Below, piece by piece: positions 33,666 to 42,430 of a stretch of DNA of 44,296 nucleotides. Each line of letters opens with the position of its first letter. Position 1 is the stretch's first letter. Origin of the DNA: Bacteroidales bacterium (GTDB lineage: Bacteria > Bacteroidota > Bacteroidia > Bacteroidales > Muribaculaceae); assembly GCA_014800785.1 (NCBI GenBank), contig JAAVFK010000004.1, forward strand, positions 50,621 through 94,916, given 5' to 3'. The notes beneath the pieces were generated by a model. The model made no database searches, was not told the origin of the DNA, and saw nothing but the letters and a program-made list of their open reading frames with translations. Position numbers and translations under genes: made by a program.

Positions 33666-36600
33666 TTAACGGATTTTAAGCGTTACGCCGAGAGTAAGCT
33701 GAGTGGCGTTCGGATAAGCCGAAGTCACGTCGACACCCGGTGTGATTCCCGTCGAGGGAACTGCGGAGGGATCATTGCCGGTATACTTGGTCAGCGTGAA
33801 GAGATTCTTCGCTGCTATGTAAATTCGGAGCGAGTCCATCACCTTGCGGTTCTTCAGAGGAACCGTGTAACCGAGAGTCACATTGTCGAGTTTGAAATAA
33901 TCACCGTGCTCAAGGAAGTAGTCACAGATAACACCTCCGCCCGACCATACGTCGCGGTCTTTCAGATAGGTGCTGCGCAGAACGTTGTCGCTGCCGCTGC
34001 CCTGGAGACCCATTCCGTAACGACGCATATTGAAGATGTCGAAACCGAACGCACCCGAGAAGAGGAGACTGAGATCGAAGTTGTTCCACTTGATGGTGTT
34101 TGACCACGTCAGGAAGTGCTTGGGAGCACCGTCACCGATGTGACGTTTATCAACAGGGTCTGCGGTCGAAGCAAGAACCTTCTCGCCTGCTTTGTTGTAG
34201 ACGAGCATATTGTGGTTCTCGTCTACACCGGCATACTTATAGCCGTAGAACTGACCTACCTTGCCACCCTCCTCGACACGGAAGAAGTACTCGCTCGTAC
34301 CTACGCCGGGTTTCTGATAGAGGTCAAGATATGATGCCTGATAAACATCGTTCGAGAGCTTGGTCAACTTGGTTGTGCCGTAAGAGTAGTTGATGCCGGT
34401 CGAATAGGTGACAGGCTTGTTGACAACGACATCTCCGTTAAGAGAGATCTCGACACCGGTGTTACGGATAGTACCGACGTTCACAAGGATGTTCGGATAA
34501 ACATACGGGGGCTGGGGAGCGGTGTAGTTATAGAGAAGGTCCATCGAGCGACGGTCGAAGAAGTCGATAGAACCGCTCAGGCGGTTGAAGAACATGAAGT
34601 CAATACCGTAGTTCATGCTGGAAAGTTTTTCCCAGCCGAGTTTCGGGTTGGCATTGTTCGCAGGTCCGTAACCGGTAACCCACTGGCCACCCATGAGGTA
34701 TTCGCCGGAAGTAGTATATGTGGCCAGAGACTGATATGAATCGAAGTCGCTACGACCTGTCATACCGTAAGAGACACGCGGCTTGAGGCTCTGGACTGTC
34801 TGTACATATTCCGAAAGGAAGGGTGCGCGGGCCATTTCCCATGCTACCGATACAGAGGGGAATGAACCCCATTTCTTGTTATCACCGAATTTAGTCGAGC
34901 CTTCGTGACGGATAGAAGCCGACGCAATGAGCATACCTTTCCAGGAGTAGTTTACGCGGCCGAAGAAACCGATGAGGGTCGATTGGCTGCGTCCGCCATA
35001 CATCTGCACCTGGTTGTTACCTTCCTTGAGGCCGGTGCCGGCGCCGATACCCCACCAGAGGGGTTTGTCGAAGACGAAGCCTACATTCTGCATGGCCATT
35101 GTCTCCCAGTTGGAAACCTCGTAAGAGTAACCGCCGACGAAGCGGAGATCATGGTCATCGTTTTGGAAGCCGTAGTTCACGAGCCACTCGACGCGGCTTG
35201 TCCACCACTTGCTGTATTCGTCACGGGCACGACCTGCGTAACCGCCCCAGTATGACTCACCCGAAGTGGTCGGAGTGTAGTAGTCGCTCTTGAGGTCGTT
35301 ATAGTTATATGAGTAAGAGAGAGTCGTGCTCACGTTGTGGTTCTCGTTGCTCCAGATGTTGTATTTGAGATCTGTTGTTCCGAGAAGGTAGGTACGCTTG
35401 CCCTTCGAGGTGTTCACCTTCAGCTGCTGAACCGGGTTCTTGATGTCGGTCGGCGAGTTAGGCTGATAGTAGGAACCGTCGGCGTTGAAGACCGGGATGG
35501 TCGGGTTCATGCCGAGTGCGGTGTCGAACATACCGTCGTCACCCCAGGTTTCATTCACACGGCGTGCGTTCAGGGTTGCGGTCACACGGAGGTGATTGTC
35601 GAGTACGTTGACAGAGACTGCCGAACGTCCACCGAATTCCTCGCGCTGGCTGGTGATGTCAAGACCGTTTGCCTTCTTCCAGTTGACCGACGCGGTGTAG
35701 TAGCCGCCGTTGCCGATCGTGCCGTCGATACCGAGATACTGGTTGGTATCGTATGCATAGTCGCGGGTGATGAGGTCATACCATTTGGTGCTTGCGCCGT
35801 AGTCATTGCCGCGGCGTGCGAGACGCCATTCGCTCGGCGAGAGGACCTGAGGTTTGTTGACAGCGAAGGAGAGGGCGCCGTATGAGTCGTAAGTAACGAC
35901 CGGCTTGCCGGCATCGCCGGTACCTTTCTTAGTCGTAACCAGAATAACACCGTTCGCACCGCGCGTACCGTAGATAGCAGCCGAAGCGGCGTCCTTAAGC
36001 ACGGACATCGATTCGATATCCTGAGGAGCGAGGGTGCGGATGTCGCCGCCGGGGACACCGTCGATGACGATCAGCGGGCCGTTACCGGCCGAGAGAGAAG
36101 TCGCGCCGCGGACCTGAAGGTCAGCGCCACCGTTCGGGTTTGCGGCAGCAGTGCTTGACACGTTGAGGCCGACAACCTTACCGGCTAGCATCTCCATGGC
36201 GTTGTTCATAGCGCCTTTCTGGAAGTCATCGGCATTCACCTGTACGATAGAGCTCGACACCTCGCGACGGCTGATCGAACCATAGCCGACAACCACGACT
36301 TCGTCGAGAAGCTCGGCATCTTCGTACATGATGACGTCGATTTTGGTACGGCCCTTGACGGGTTCTTCAACCGCGCCGTAGCCGACATAACTGAAAACGA
36401 GTGTTGCATCGGCCGGGACATTCTTCAGAGAATAGTCACCGTCGATGCCGGTCATTGTTCCGTGGGTCTGATTACCCTTGACCGAAACGCTGACGCCGAT
36501 CAGGACGTCGCCCGTCGGGTCAGAAACGATACCTGAAATGTTCAGTGCCTGCGCCATCGCGGATGGTGCCAGCACCAGAGTCAGCACCCAGAGAAGGGAC

Positions 36601-36671
36601 ATGATGCCGACTCGCATTTTCCATGGTTTTCTGTTCATTGATGATATTATTAAGTTTGAGGTATTTTTCAT
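33666..36671 (-). CDS. susC: SusC-like TonB-dependent glycan transporter
   Basis: A 1001-aa outer-membrane TonB-dependent transporter importing maltooligosaccharides with SusD. After the signal peptide (LLWVLTLVLAPSAMA) comes a carboxypeptidase-D-like domain (ISGIVSDPTGDVLIGVSV), then the TonB box region ELLDEVVVVGYG, the plug with LQVRGATSLS and PLIVIDGVPGG, GTRGANGVILVTTKKG, and a 22-strand-type barrel to the C-terminus. The first ATG is at 36671; an alternative at 36638 (MNRKPWKMRVG) gives a more usual signal peptide length. It follows a near-consensus promoter at 36721-36751 and heads a five-gene operon. Confidence 0.94.
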   Translation of the reverse strand: MKNTSNLIISSMNRKPWKMRVGIMSLLWVLTLVLAPSAMAQALNISGIVSDPTGDVLIGVSVSVKGNQTHGTMTGIDGDYSLKNVPADATLVFSYVGYGAVEEPVKGRTKIDVIMYEDAELLDEVVVVGYGSISRREVSSSIVQVNADDFQKGAMNNAMEMLAGKVVGLNVSSTAAANPNGGADLQVRGATSLSAGNGPLIVIDGVPGGDIRTLAPQDIESMSVLKDAASAAIYGTRGANGVILVTTKKGTGDAGKPVVTYDSYGALSFAVNKPQVLSPSEWRLARRGNDYGASTKWYDLITRDYAYDTNQYLGIDGTIGNGGYYTASVNWKKANGLDITSQREEFGGRSAVSVNVLDNHLRVTATLNARRVNETWGDDGMFDTALGMNPTIPVFNADGSYYQPNSPTDIKNPVQQLKVNTSKGKRTYLLGTTDLKYNIWSNENHNVSTTLSYSYNYNDLKSDYYTPTTSGESYWGGYAGRARDEYSKWWTSRVEWLVNYGFQNDDHDLRFVGGYSYEVSNWETMAMQNVGFVFDKPLWWGIGAGTGLKEGNNQVQMYGGRSQSTLIGFFGRVNYSWKGMLIASASIRHEGSTKFGDNKKWGSFPSVSVAWEMARAPFLSEYVQTVQSLKPRVSYGMTGRSDFDSYQSLATYTTSGEYLMGGQWVTGYGPANNANPKLGWEKLSSMNYGIDFMFFNRLSGSIDFFDRRSMDLLYNYTAPQPPYVYPNILVNVGTIRNTGVEISLNGDVVVNKPVTYSTGINYSYGTTKLTKLSNDVYQASYLDLYQKPGVGTSEYFFRVEEGGKVGQFYGYKYAGVDENHNMLVYNKAGEKVLASTADPVDKRHIGDGAPKHFLTWSNTIKWNNFDLSLLFSGAFGFDIFNMRRYGMGLQGSGSDNVLRSTYLKDRDVWSGGGVICDYFLEHGDYFKLDNVTLGYTVPLKNRKVMDSLRIYIAAKNLFTLTKYTGNDPSAVPSTGITPGVDVTSAYPNATQLTLGVTLKIR

Positions 36672-36720
36672 GGCTCGTCCCTTTCTCTACCGGGAGACTT
36701 CCGGGACTTCCGAGATAGCG

Positions 36721-36751
36721 CAAAGTTCGTAATCTCACACGCGCGAATCAA
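36721..36751 (-). promoter_or_regulatory. susC operon promoter
   Basis: On the minus strand TTG (36751-36749) is followed after 20 bases by GAACTTTG (36728-36721), one mismatch from TAnnTTTG. The weak first base fits a promoter that needs an activator such as the adjacent SusR-like regulator; that dependency is inference. Confidence 0.6.
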
Positions 36752-36887
36752 TACTATCAAAGAAAAATCTAAATCAATCAAAGAACTAAACCTCTATTTT
36801 TCAGAATTATATTTTATTAAATGCAGTTAAAAAATCTAAACGATATTGAAGTCTCACGACTCATTTTTAAGCCGATCTCAGGCTGTT

Positions 36888-38618
36888 TCATCGGGTGTGA
36901 ATATTCTTCACCGAAGCCTCGAACGTCGCCGGATCCAACGCGCGCTTGCGCGTCTTGGAGCGATAGGTATAAACCGTCGAGAGCGAGCACCTGAGGAAGT
37001 TGGCGATCTTGGCGCTGTCGTCTATCCCGAGGCGGATGAGAGCGAAGAGTCGGAGTTCCGTGTTCAACAGTTCGCCCGCCTTGGGTTCCACCCTCTCTTC
37101 GGGTCTGAGCAGATCGTTGAAACGCTCGATAAAGTCAGGATAGATATTGAGGATCGCCTCATCGAAGCGGGCATAGAAATTTTTCAGCAGCTGGTCTGCG
37201 GCATCAGACGATTCAAGCTTATTGAGTAACGCTTTCTTATCTCCACCCTTGGTCGCGGCTACACGCAGGGACTGCTGGTAATGCTGGAGCGTCGAGATAG
37301 CGGAGGAGCAGAACTCCATGAAGAGGCCCGCATACTGTTCCTTGACCTTGTTATAGTCATGCAGCTCTACATTCTGTCTTGCCAGTTCCTCGTTTACATG
37401 ACGAAGCTTTTCGGACAGCTCGCTCAACTCGTCGTTTTTTTCTTTCAGCTCGGAGTTGGCGTCTTTTAATTGACCGGACATATCGGTCAGCTCGGCGTTT
37501 GCCTTGCGTATCTTCTCGTTTGCCTTTCCGAGACTGCGGAATTGTTTGAGCATGATGAGCAGAGTCAATATTAGTCCGACCGAAAGTATGCCGCTGGTCA
37601 GCACCATGTTCTTGAGTCGACTGGTCATAGCGTTCTGTCGTGAGGTGTAGGCATCGTCTATGACCGGGAGCATCTTGCTCGACTGGGCATTGCGCATATA
37701 GGCCGAATAGAAGTTTGCGTCGGCGATACTCTTCTTCAGATAACGGTTGGCCCTCTCCACATCCCCTTCATAATACATGACCGTCGCCATGGCCCTGAAA
37801 GACATATTTTCCTTCACGGCCCCTTTGACGTCCGACACTGCGCTCAGGACGAGATACCGTTTATGTTCCTCCGTGTGGCCGGATATATTGTGCAGGTAAG
37901 CGAGTGTAGACGCGAGAATAGAGTATTCCCGCGTTCCGGATTCATACTTCTCAAGCTCGTTGGTCAGAATATCGATAGCCTCATTCTCATGACCTTCTCG
38001 ACCCATCGCTGTCACCACATAGACATGACGGTTGAATGACTTGGGATCGGTCACCATATTCAATGAGTCGGTGTACAATGCCCGCAACTTTTCATATTGC
38101 CCGGCGATACTGTGTTCGTTGGTATATTCGCTCAGATACTGGTATGTCGCGCAGTAGGTTGAGTAATATTCTTCCGCCAACCCGTTGTCGAGTGAGTCTC
38201 TCGGGATACTTCTGAGAATTTCAAGCGCATCGGAAAACAGTCCGGCATGGGCAAAGACGTCAGCCTTACGTATCTGGAGCTTGAACGTCTCCATTCTGTC
38301 AGCCCTGACACTTTTCCGATCAAGATTCCGGTCAAGATAATAAAGGGTCGAATCCGCATTATAAGCTTCGAATTCCTCGGCAATTTTTTCGAGTAAAAGG
38401 GTCCTTCGCTGCTCGTCTTCAGCCACGACCAACTCGCGCTTCAGATCGACTATACGCTTCTCTTTCGCAAGGTCATAATCATGGCTGCGCTCGATTTCTT
38501 CGTCAAGCGCATCATACAGCTCCTCCAGCTCCGGAGAAGCGTCGGAATGATTATCGTGACAAGATACTAAGGTCATTCCGATCAATGTTACCAGCATAAT
38601 CAATACGAAGCGCTTCAT
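36888..38618 (-). CDS. susR: SusR-like membrane-spanning transcriptional regulator
   Basis: A 576-aa protein similar in layout to SusR, the maltose-responsive activator of the Sus genes. The N-terminus is a secretion signal with a lipobox-like LVSC (Cys20). Residues about 25-330 form TPR-like helical repeats expected in the periplasm. A membrane segment (MVLTSGILSVGLILTLLIML) lies at about 336-355, then a coiled coil (about 360-425), and a C-terminal winged-helix or LuxR-like region with DDSAKIANFLRCSLSTVYTYRSK, cited by its parts AKIANFLRC and LSTVYTYRSK, near 535-555. It probably senses starch breakdown products outside the inner membrane and activates susC from within. The gene sits just upstream of susC on the same strand, with its own promoter. 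Confidence 0.85.
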   Translation of the reverse strand: MKRFVLIMLVTLIGMTLVSCHDNHSDASPELEELYDALDEEIERSHDYDLAKEKRIVDLKRELVVAEDEQRRTLLLEKIAEEFEAYNADSTLYYLDRNLDRKSVRADRMETFKLQIRKADVFAHAGLFSDALEILRSIPRDSLDNGLAEEYYSTYCATYQYLSEYTNEHSIAGQYEKLRALYTDSLNMVTDPKSFNRHVYVVTAMGREGHENEAIDILTNELEKYESGTREYSILASTLAYLHNISGHTEEHKRYLVLSAVSDVKGAVKENMSFRAMATVMYYEGDVERANRYLKKSIADANFYSAYMRNAQSSKMLPVIDDAYTSRQNAMTSRLKNMVLTSGILSVGLILTLLIMLKQFRSLGKANEKIRKANAELTDMSGQLKDANSELKEKNDELSELSEKLRHVNEELARQNVELHDYNKVKEQYAGLFMEFCSSAISTLQHYQQSLRVAATKGGDKKALLNKLESSDAADQLLKNFYARFDEAILNIYPDFIERFNDLLRPEERVEPKAGELLNTELRLFALIRLGIDDSAKIANFLRCSLSTVYTYRSKTRKRALDPATFEASVKNIHTR

Positions 38619-38756
38619 AGCTTAGTTTTAGATGGTAGAAGATAGTTTGGCTTTGGTTGTATAAAATGGTGCATTCTAAATAATGCAGGCACATTATTCA
38701 GTCATTTCGTACAACACCGAATCCAAACTGAAAAAGATAGATAGATATAGTAATCG

Positions 38757-38787
38757 CAAAATTAATAAAAAGCAGACAACCAACAAA
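38757..38787 (-). promoter_or_regulatory. susR-like gene promoter
   Basis: On the minus strand TTTG (38787-38784) is followed after 19 bases by TAATTTTG (38764-38757). The start should be near 38750, about 130 bases before the ATG at 38618. Confidence 0.7.
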
Positions 38788-38832
38788 AAAACTTCACCTA
38801 TTTCACAAATCAAGGCCGCCGGATAAGAAAAG

Positions 38833-38862
38833 AGGGCACCCCGCGGAATTGCGGAGTGCCCT
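38833..38862 (-). terminator. tsf terminator
   Basis: Twelve-base arms (38833-38844, 38851-38862) pair with one mismatch around a 6-base loop. On the minus strand the stem is followed by CTTTTCTTATCC. It lies 57 bases past the tsf stop and ends the ribosomal-protein operon. Confidence 0.8.
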
Positions 38863-38918
38863 TATGGACATATTCGGCCATCTGCTCCCCGGAGGGAGTT
38901 TCACGACGCGAAACGGGA

Positions 38919-39911
38919 TTAGTCCTGATTGAGGTTTACGCGCTTGAACGAAACCACTACGAGACCCTTAGTGGTCTTGTCGAGGAATTCGCCTACGCTG
39001 ATCTTGGCGTCCTGAACGTAAGCCTGCTCGAGCAGACAGTTCTCCTTGAAGAACTTGTTCAGACGGCCATTGGCGATGTTCTGAATCATAGCCTCGGGGA
39101 GGTTTGCAGCCTTAGCCTCACCAGCCTCTTTCATGATCTGACGACCCTTCTCAGCTTCTTCTGCAGTGATCCAGCCCTTCGAGATGTTGCTCTCGATGTG
39201 ATCCTCAGAGTCGAAGTGGTTGGGGTTCAGACCGGCCTTGCGGAGAGCAGCCTCCTGAGCCTTGACAACCTGCTCCTGCTTGGTCTTCTCGACAGCAACA
39301 GCGATTTCCTGGTCGATGGTCTCCTGAGCAACGTCGTTGCGCGAAACAGAAACCGGGTTCATCGATGCGATCTGCATGCAGACCTCGCGGCCGATGTGTG
39401 CGTCTACGCCCTCGAGGTTGAAACCTGCGATAGCGGCGAGCTTGTCGTTGAAGTGGTTGTATGAAGCGACGCTTGCAGCTTCGAGACATTCGAAGTCACC
39501 GAGCTCCATCTTCTCACCGGTCTTACCGATCTCGTCGGTGATCAGGTCGGCAACTGTACGGCCTTCGAGGGGAAGGGCCTTGAGCTCGTCGAGGCTCTTA
39601 ACTTTCGCTTCGAGAGCAGCGTCAAGGATTTTCTTAGTCAGAGCGCGGAAAGACTCGTTCTTCGCAACGAAGTCGGTCTCGCACTTGAGGGTAACGATAG
39701 CGGCATACGCACCGTTGGTGCCGGCCATTACGCAACCTTCGGCAGCGTCACGATCCTCACGCTTGGCAGCCACAGCCTGGCCTTTCTTGCGGATGATCTC
39801 GATTGCAGCCTGGATATCGCCCTCGGTCTCGGCGAGAGCGTTTTTACAGTCCATCATACCTGCGCCGGTCATGTTGCGCAGCTTCTTGATGTCTTCGATA
39901 GATACAGCCAT
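38919..39911 (-). CDS. tsf: translation elongation factor Ts
   Basis: EF-Ts recycles EF-Tu by exchanging GDP for GTP. The 330-aa protein starts with a UBA-like domain (IEDIKKLRNMTGAGMMDCKNAL), has the signature CETDFVAKN near residue 76 that contacts EF-Tu, and two dimerisation-core repeats. The stretch GREVCMQIASMNPVSVS (near 183) marks the second core half. It lies 163 bases after rpsB, a usual pair, with a hairpin region in between (39995-40038), and is followed by a terminator. Confidence 0.97.
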   Translation of the reverse strand: MAVSIEDIKKLRNMTGAGMMDCKNALAETEGDIQAAIEIIRKKGQAVAAKREDRDAAEGCVMAGTNGAYAAIVTLKCETDFVAKNESFRALTKKILDAALEAKVKSLDELKALPLEGRTVADLITDEIGKTGEKMELGDFECLEAASVASYNHFNDKLAAIAGFNLEGVDAHIGREVCMQIASMNPVSVSRNDVAQETIDQEIAVAVEKTKQEQVVKAQEAALRKAGLNPNHFDSEDHIESNISKGWITAEEAEKGRQIMKEAGEAKAANLPEAMIQNIANGRLNKFFKENCLLEQAYVQDAKISVGEFLDKTTKGLVVVSFKRVNLNQD

Positions 39912-39994
39912 TGTCGGTGTAAATTTATTTTGGTTTGAAGATTGTTGTTGAAATATAAGTTGAATCAGCCGACATCAATGTCAGCCTCAAAAGA

Positions 39995-40038
39995 ATGGAG
40001 GCCCCTATCGGGGTCTTTAACGCCGACGGGGCCTCCAT
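39995..40038 (-). other. two-state hairpin region between rpsB and tsf
   Basis: Eleven-base perfect arms ATGGAGGCCCC (39995-40005) and GGGGCCTCCAT (40028-40038) enclose 22 bases. The inner part can pair differently: GGCCCC-TATC-GGGGTC at 40001-40016 competes with the long stem. On the minus strand the long stem is followed by TCTTTTGAGG. It could be a partial terminator that sets the rpsB:tsf ratio. Confidence 0.6.
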
Positions 40039-40074
40039 GATTGGGTCATATTCTGCAGTTGTCAGTCGCCCTGA

Positions 40075-40902
40075 TTACTCAGCCTTTGCTTCAGCGGTTG
40101 CCTCGGCAACCTTCTCTGCGGGAGCTTCGTTGCGGCGTACAACGCGACGGCGCTTGCCGGCAGCGGGTGCGTCGTTCTCGGCGTCCTTGTCTTCGGGAGC
40201 GTCAGCCTTCTCGACCTTGCGCTCTTCGAGACCTTCTGCCATAGCGGCGGTCACAGCGTCGAGGATAACCTCGATGCTCTTTGTTGCGTCGTCGTTTGCG
40301 GGGATTACGTAGTCAACGTTCTCGGGATCGGAGTTAGTGTCGACGATAGCGAACACGGGGATACCGAGACGGTTTGCCTCAGCTACGGCGATGTGCTCTT
40401 TCATCACGTCCACTACGAAGAGGGCGCTCGGGAGACGTCCGAGATCGGCGATAGAACCGAGGTTCTTCTCGAGTTTCGCACGCTGACGGGTGATCTGGAG
40501 CTTCTCGCGCTTCGACAGGTTGTCGAAAGTGCCGTCCTTGGTCATCTTGTCGATGGTGGTCATCTTCTTCACAGCCTTGCGGATAGTGGGGAAGTTGGTC
40601 AGCATGCCGCCGGGCCAGCGCTCGATAACGTAGGGCATGCCTACAGCAGCTGCCTTGTCGGCCACAACCTCTTTAGCCTGCTTTTTGGTAGCTACGAAGA
40701 GAACCTTGCGGCCGCTCTTAGCGATCTGCTTGAGAGCTTCAGCAGCTTCGTCGATCTTAGCTGCAGTCTTGTAGAGGTCGATGATGTGGATACCGTTGCG
40801 CTCCATGAAGATATAGGGAGCCATTGCGGGATTCCATTTGCGTTTGAGGTGACCGAAGTGACAGCCGGCCTCGAGAAGTTGGTCAAAAGTGGGATTTGCC
40901 AT
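40075..40902 (-). CDS. rpsB: 30S ribosomal protein S2
   Basis: S2 binds the 16S rRNA late in 30S assembly and helps hold S1. The 275-aa protein has the family opening FDQLLEAGCHFGHLKRKWNP, with FMERNGIHIIDLYKT, KVLFVATKKQAKE, ERWPGGMLTNF and VDTNSDPENVDYVIPANDD following in the usual order. The C-terminal 45 residues (about 231-275) are a low-complexity tail rich in Ala, Glu, Asp and Arg, beyond the E. coli S2 length of 241 aa. It is the third gene of rplM-rpsI-rpsB-tsf, 132 bases after rpsI, with no promoter seen in that gap. Confidence 0.97.
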   Translation of the reverse strand: MANPTFDQLLEAGCHFGHLKRKWNPAMAPYIFMERNGIHIIDLYKTAAKIDEAAEALKQIAKSGRKVLFVATKKQAKEVVADKAAAVGMPYVIERWPGGMLTNFPTIRKAVKKMTTIDKMTKDGTFDNLSKREKLQITRQRAKLEKNLGSIADLGRLPSALFVVDVMKEHIAVAEANRLGIPVFAIVDTNSDPENVDYVIPANDDATKSIEVILDAVTAAMAEGLEERKVEKADAPEDKDAENDAPAAGKRRRVVRRNEAPAEKVAEATAEAKAE

Positions 40903-41034
40903 TTTTTATTCTGGTTGTTTACGTTCTGTGAAATCAATCTGCCGGTAAACGTACCGTCGCGAGACGCTGCGCGTCCGGCAGATTTAGATTCTAAACACGG
41001 TTTGACAAAAGTCGGATAACGGACAGTCGGCAGA

Positions 41035-41421
41035 TTAACGCTTCGAGAACTGGAAACGCTTGCGAGCCTTGGGCTGACCGGGTTTCTTACGCTCTACGGT
41101 ACGTGCGTCGCGGGTCATGAAGCCTTCGGCGCGGAGAGCGGGTTTGTCCTCGGGATTGATCTTCACCAGAGCGCGGGCGATAGCGAGGCGGAGAGCCTCG
41201 GCCTGGCCTTTATAGCCACCGCCGTCGAGGTGAACGAGGATGTCATATTTCTCTGCGCAGTCGAGAGTCTCGAGGGGCTGCTTAACGACGTAGCGGAGAA
41301 TCGAAGAGGGGAAGTAAACATCCAGGGGACGTTTGTTGACTGTGATATTGCCGGTGCCTTCGGTGAGATAAACACGGGCTACAGCGGCTTTACGACGGCC
41401 GATTGCATTGATTTTTTCCAT
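41035..41421 (-). CDS. rpsI: 30S ribosomal protein S9
   Basis: A 128-aa S9 protein whose C-terminal tail reaches the P-site tRNA. It shows AIGRRKAAVARVYL at the start, GGGYKGQAEALRLAIARAL near residue 66 and the basic end KARKRFQFSKR, the usual tail. It follows rplM by 11 bases, the near-universal L13-S9 pairing. Confidence 0.97.
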   Translation of the reverse strand: MEKINAIGRRKAAVARVYLTEGTGNITVNKRPLDVYFPSSILRYVVKQPLETLDCAEKYDILVHLDGGGYKGQAEALRLAIARALVKINPEDKPALRAEGFMTRDARTVERKKPGQPKARKRFQFSKR

Positions 41422-41432
41422 CTCTTCTTAGC

Positions 41433-41912
41433 TTATTTGATCTTGTTGATGTCGATTACGATAGGATTCTTGTCGCCGAAGGGGTGCTCTGCGCTGTTGT
41501 AAACATACATGTTGCGGAGCTGGGCTGCGCCGAGACGGGTCTTGGGGAGCATACCCTTAACCACCTTCACGTAGAGGGGGTGATAGCCGGCCTTGATGGT
41601 CTTCTTCTTTGACTTCTCCATCAGAGAGGCGGGGTTGAACGCGCGCTGGCCGCCGGGATAACCGGTGTAACGGAGATATTCGCGGGTGTTCATTTTGTCT
41701 GCGGTCATAACGACTTTGTCAGCATTGATGATGATCACGTTGTCGCCGCAGTCGAGGTTCGGGGTGAAGTCGGGTTTGTTCTTACCGCGAAGGATTTTCG
41801 CAACTTTCGAGCAAAGACGACCCAGAACCTGGTCGGTTGCATCAATTACCACCCACTTCTTCTCGATGGTAGCGGGGGTGGCGGAGAGAGTCTTATAGCT
41901 TAAAGTATCCAC
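41433..41912 (-). CDS. rplM: 50S ribosomal protein L13
   Basis: A 159-aa L13 protein, an early 50S assembly protein. Visible family motifs are WVVIDATDQVLGRLCSKVAKIL (cited in part: VVIDATDQVLGRL), LDCGDNVIIINADKV, YRYTGYPGG-type (here LRYTGYPGGQ) and VKGMLPKTRLG. It is the first gene of the rplM-rpsI-rpsB-tsf operon, with a promoter at 42057-42087 and a leader of about 140 bases that contains a GCCC/GGGC hairpin. Confidence 0.97.
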   Translation of the reverse strand: MDTLSYKTLSATPATIEKKWVVIDATDQVLGRLCSKVAKILRGKNKPDFTPNLDCGDNVIIINADKVVMTADKMNTREYLRYTGYPGGQRAFNPASLMEKSKKKTIKAGYHPLYVKVVKGMLPKTRLGAAQLRNMYVYNSAEHPFGDKNPIVIDINKIK

Positions 41913-41952
41913 TTTATTGAATCAGTTGATAGTTGTTAATTCATTGATGCGC

Positions 41953-41964
41953 GCCCGTTTGGGC
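41953..41964 (-). other. small hairpin in the rplM leader
   Basis: GCCC (41953-41956) and GGGC (41961-41964) pair around a 4-base loop within the roughly 140-base leader of rplM. L13 leaders that regulate the operon are known in other bacteria; whether this one does is unproven. Confidence 0.35.
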
Positions 41965-42056
41965 ACACAAATTTGCCATACCCGCGACTTCCGCGCGATC
42001 GGCCAAAATCGCATTGCGGCGTCACGAAGTCTGACGTGTTGGATATAATCGGCTTG

Positions 42057-42087
42057 CAAAGATACAACAAATTTCTGATTCCCACAA
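42057..42087 (-). promoter_or_regulatory. rplM operon promoter
   Basis: On the minus strand TTG (42087-42085) is followed after 20 bases by TATCTTTG (42064-42057). The start should be near 42050. It drives rplM-rpsI-rpsB-tsf. Confidence 0.72.
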
Positions 42088-42141
42088 CTTTTTCTAATTT
42101 TTTAGGATATTATCGCGCAAACCTCGCCGATTACCTCTTTT

Positions 42142-42227
42142 GTTTGCAATGTCCGCACTTCGGTTGGCAATGTCCGCACTTCTGTTGGCAATGTCGCAGC
42201 CTCCTGTTTGCATTGACCACACACTCC
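42142..42227. repeat. 21-base tandem repeat upstream of the rplM promoter
   Basis: Units begin at 42142, 42163, 42184 and 42206. The first two are nearly identical (GCAATGTCCGCACTTC core); the third keeps GTTGGCAATGTC, and the fourth keeps only GTTTGCATTG. The 21-base period equals two DNA helix turns, and also seven codons in an unconvincing open frame. It lies 55 bases upstream of the rplM promoter. The rest of the gap up to 42326 holds nothing recognised. Confidence 0.7.
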
Positions 42228-42326
42228 TTTGCAATCCACATAACCTTGTAGGGACTCAATCGATTATGATCTCAATCGATCAGATTATAATACAACATTA
42301 TATGACATGAGATGGTCTAAATGATG

Positions 42327-42362
42327 AAGGAGCCGGAGATGATTGATCATCTTCGGCTCCTT
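42327..42362. terminator. hairpin downstream of the Ig-like protein gene
   Basis: Seventeen-base arms (42327-42343, 42346-42362) pair with one G-U pair; the innermost bases form the loop. On the plus strand it runs into TTTATTTGTTG, and on the minus strand into CATCATTTAG. It lies 69 bases after the minus-strand gene ending at 42431, whose terminator it probably is. Confidence 0.6.
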
Positions 42363-42430
42363 TATTTGTTGATCCGTCTATCGGATTCCGTATTATGGGA
42401 ATCCTTTCGGTTGGATTTTAGTGGGTCGGA

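Noticed and set aside
42142-42227. CRISPR array
   Set aside because: The units are contiguous with no unique spacers between them, and no cas genes are present.
41973-42251. 92-codon plus-strand frame containing the 21-base repeat
   Set aside because: It crosses the rplM leader and promoter and starts without supporting signals; its Cys/Trp-rich heptads simply reflect the repeat.
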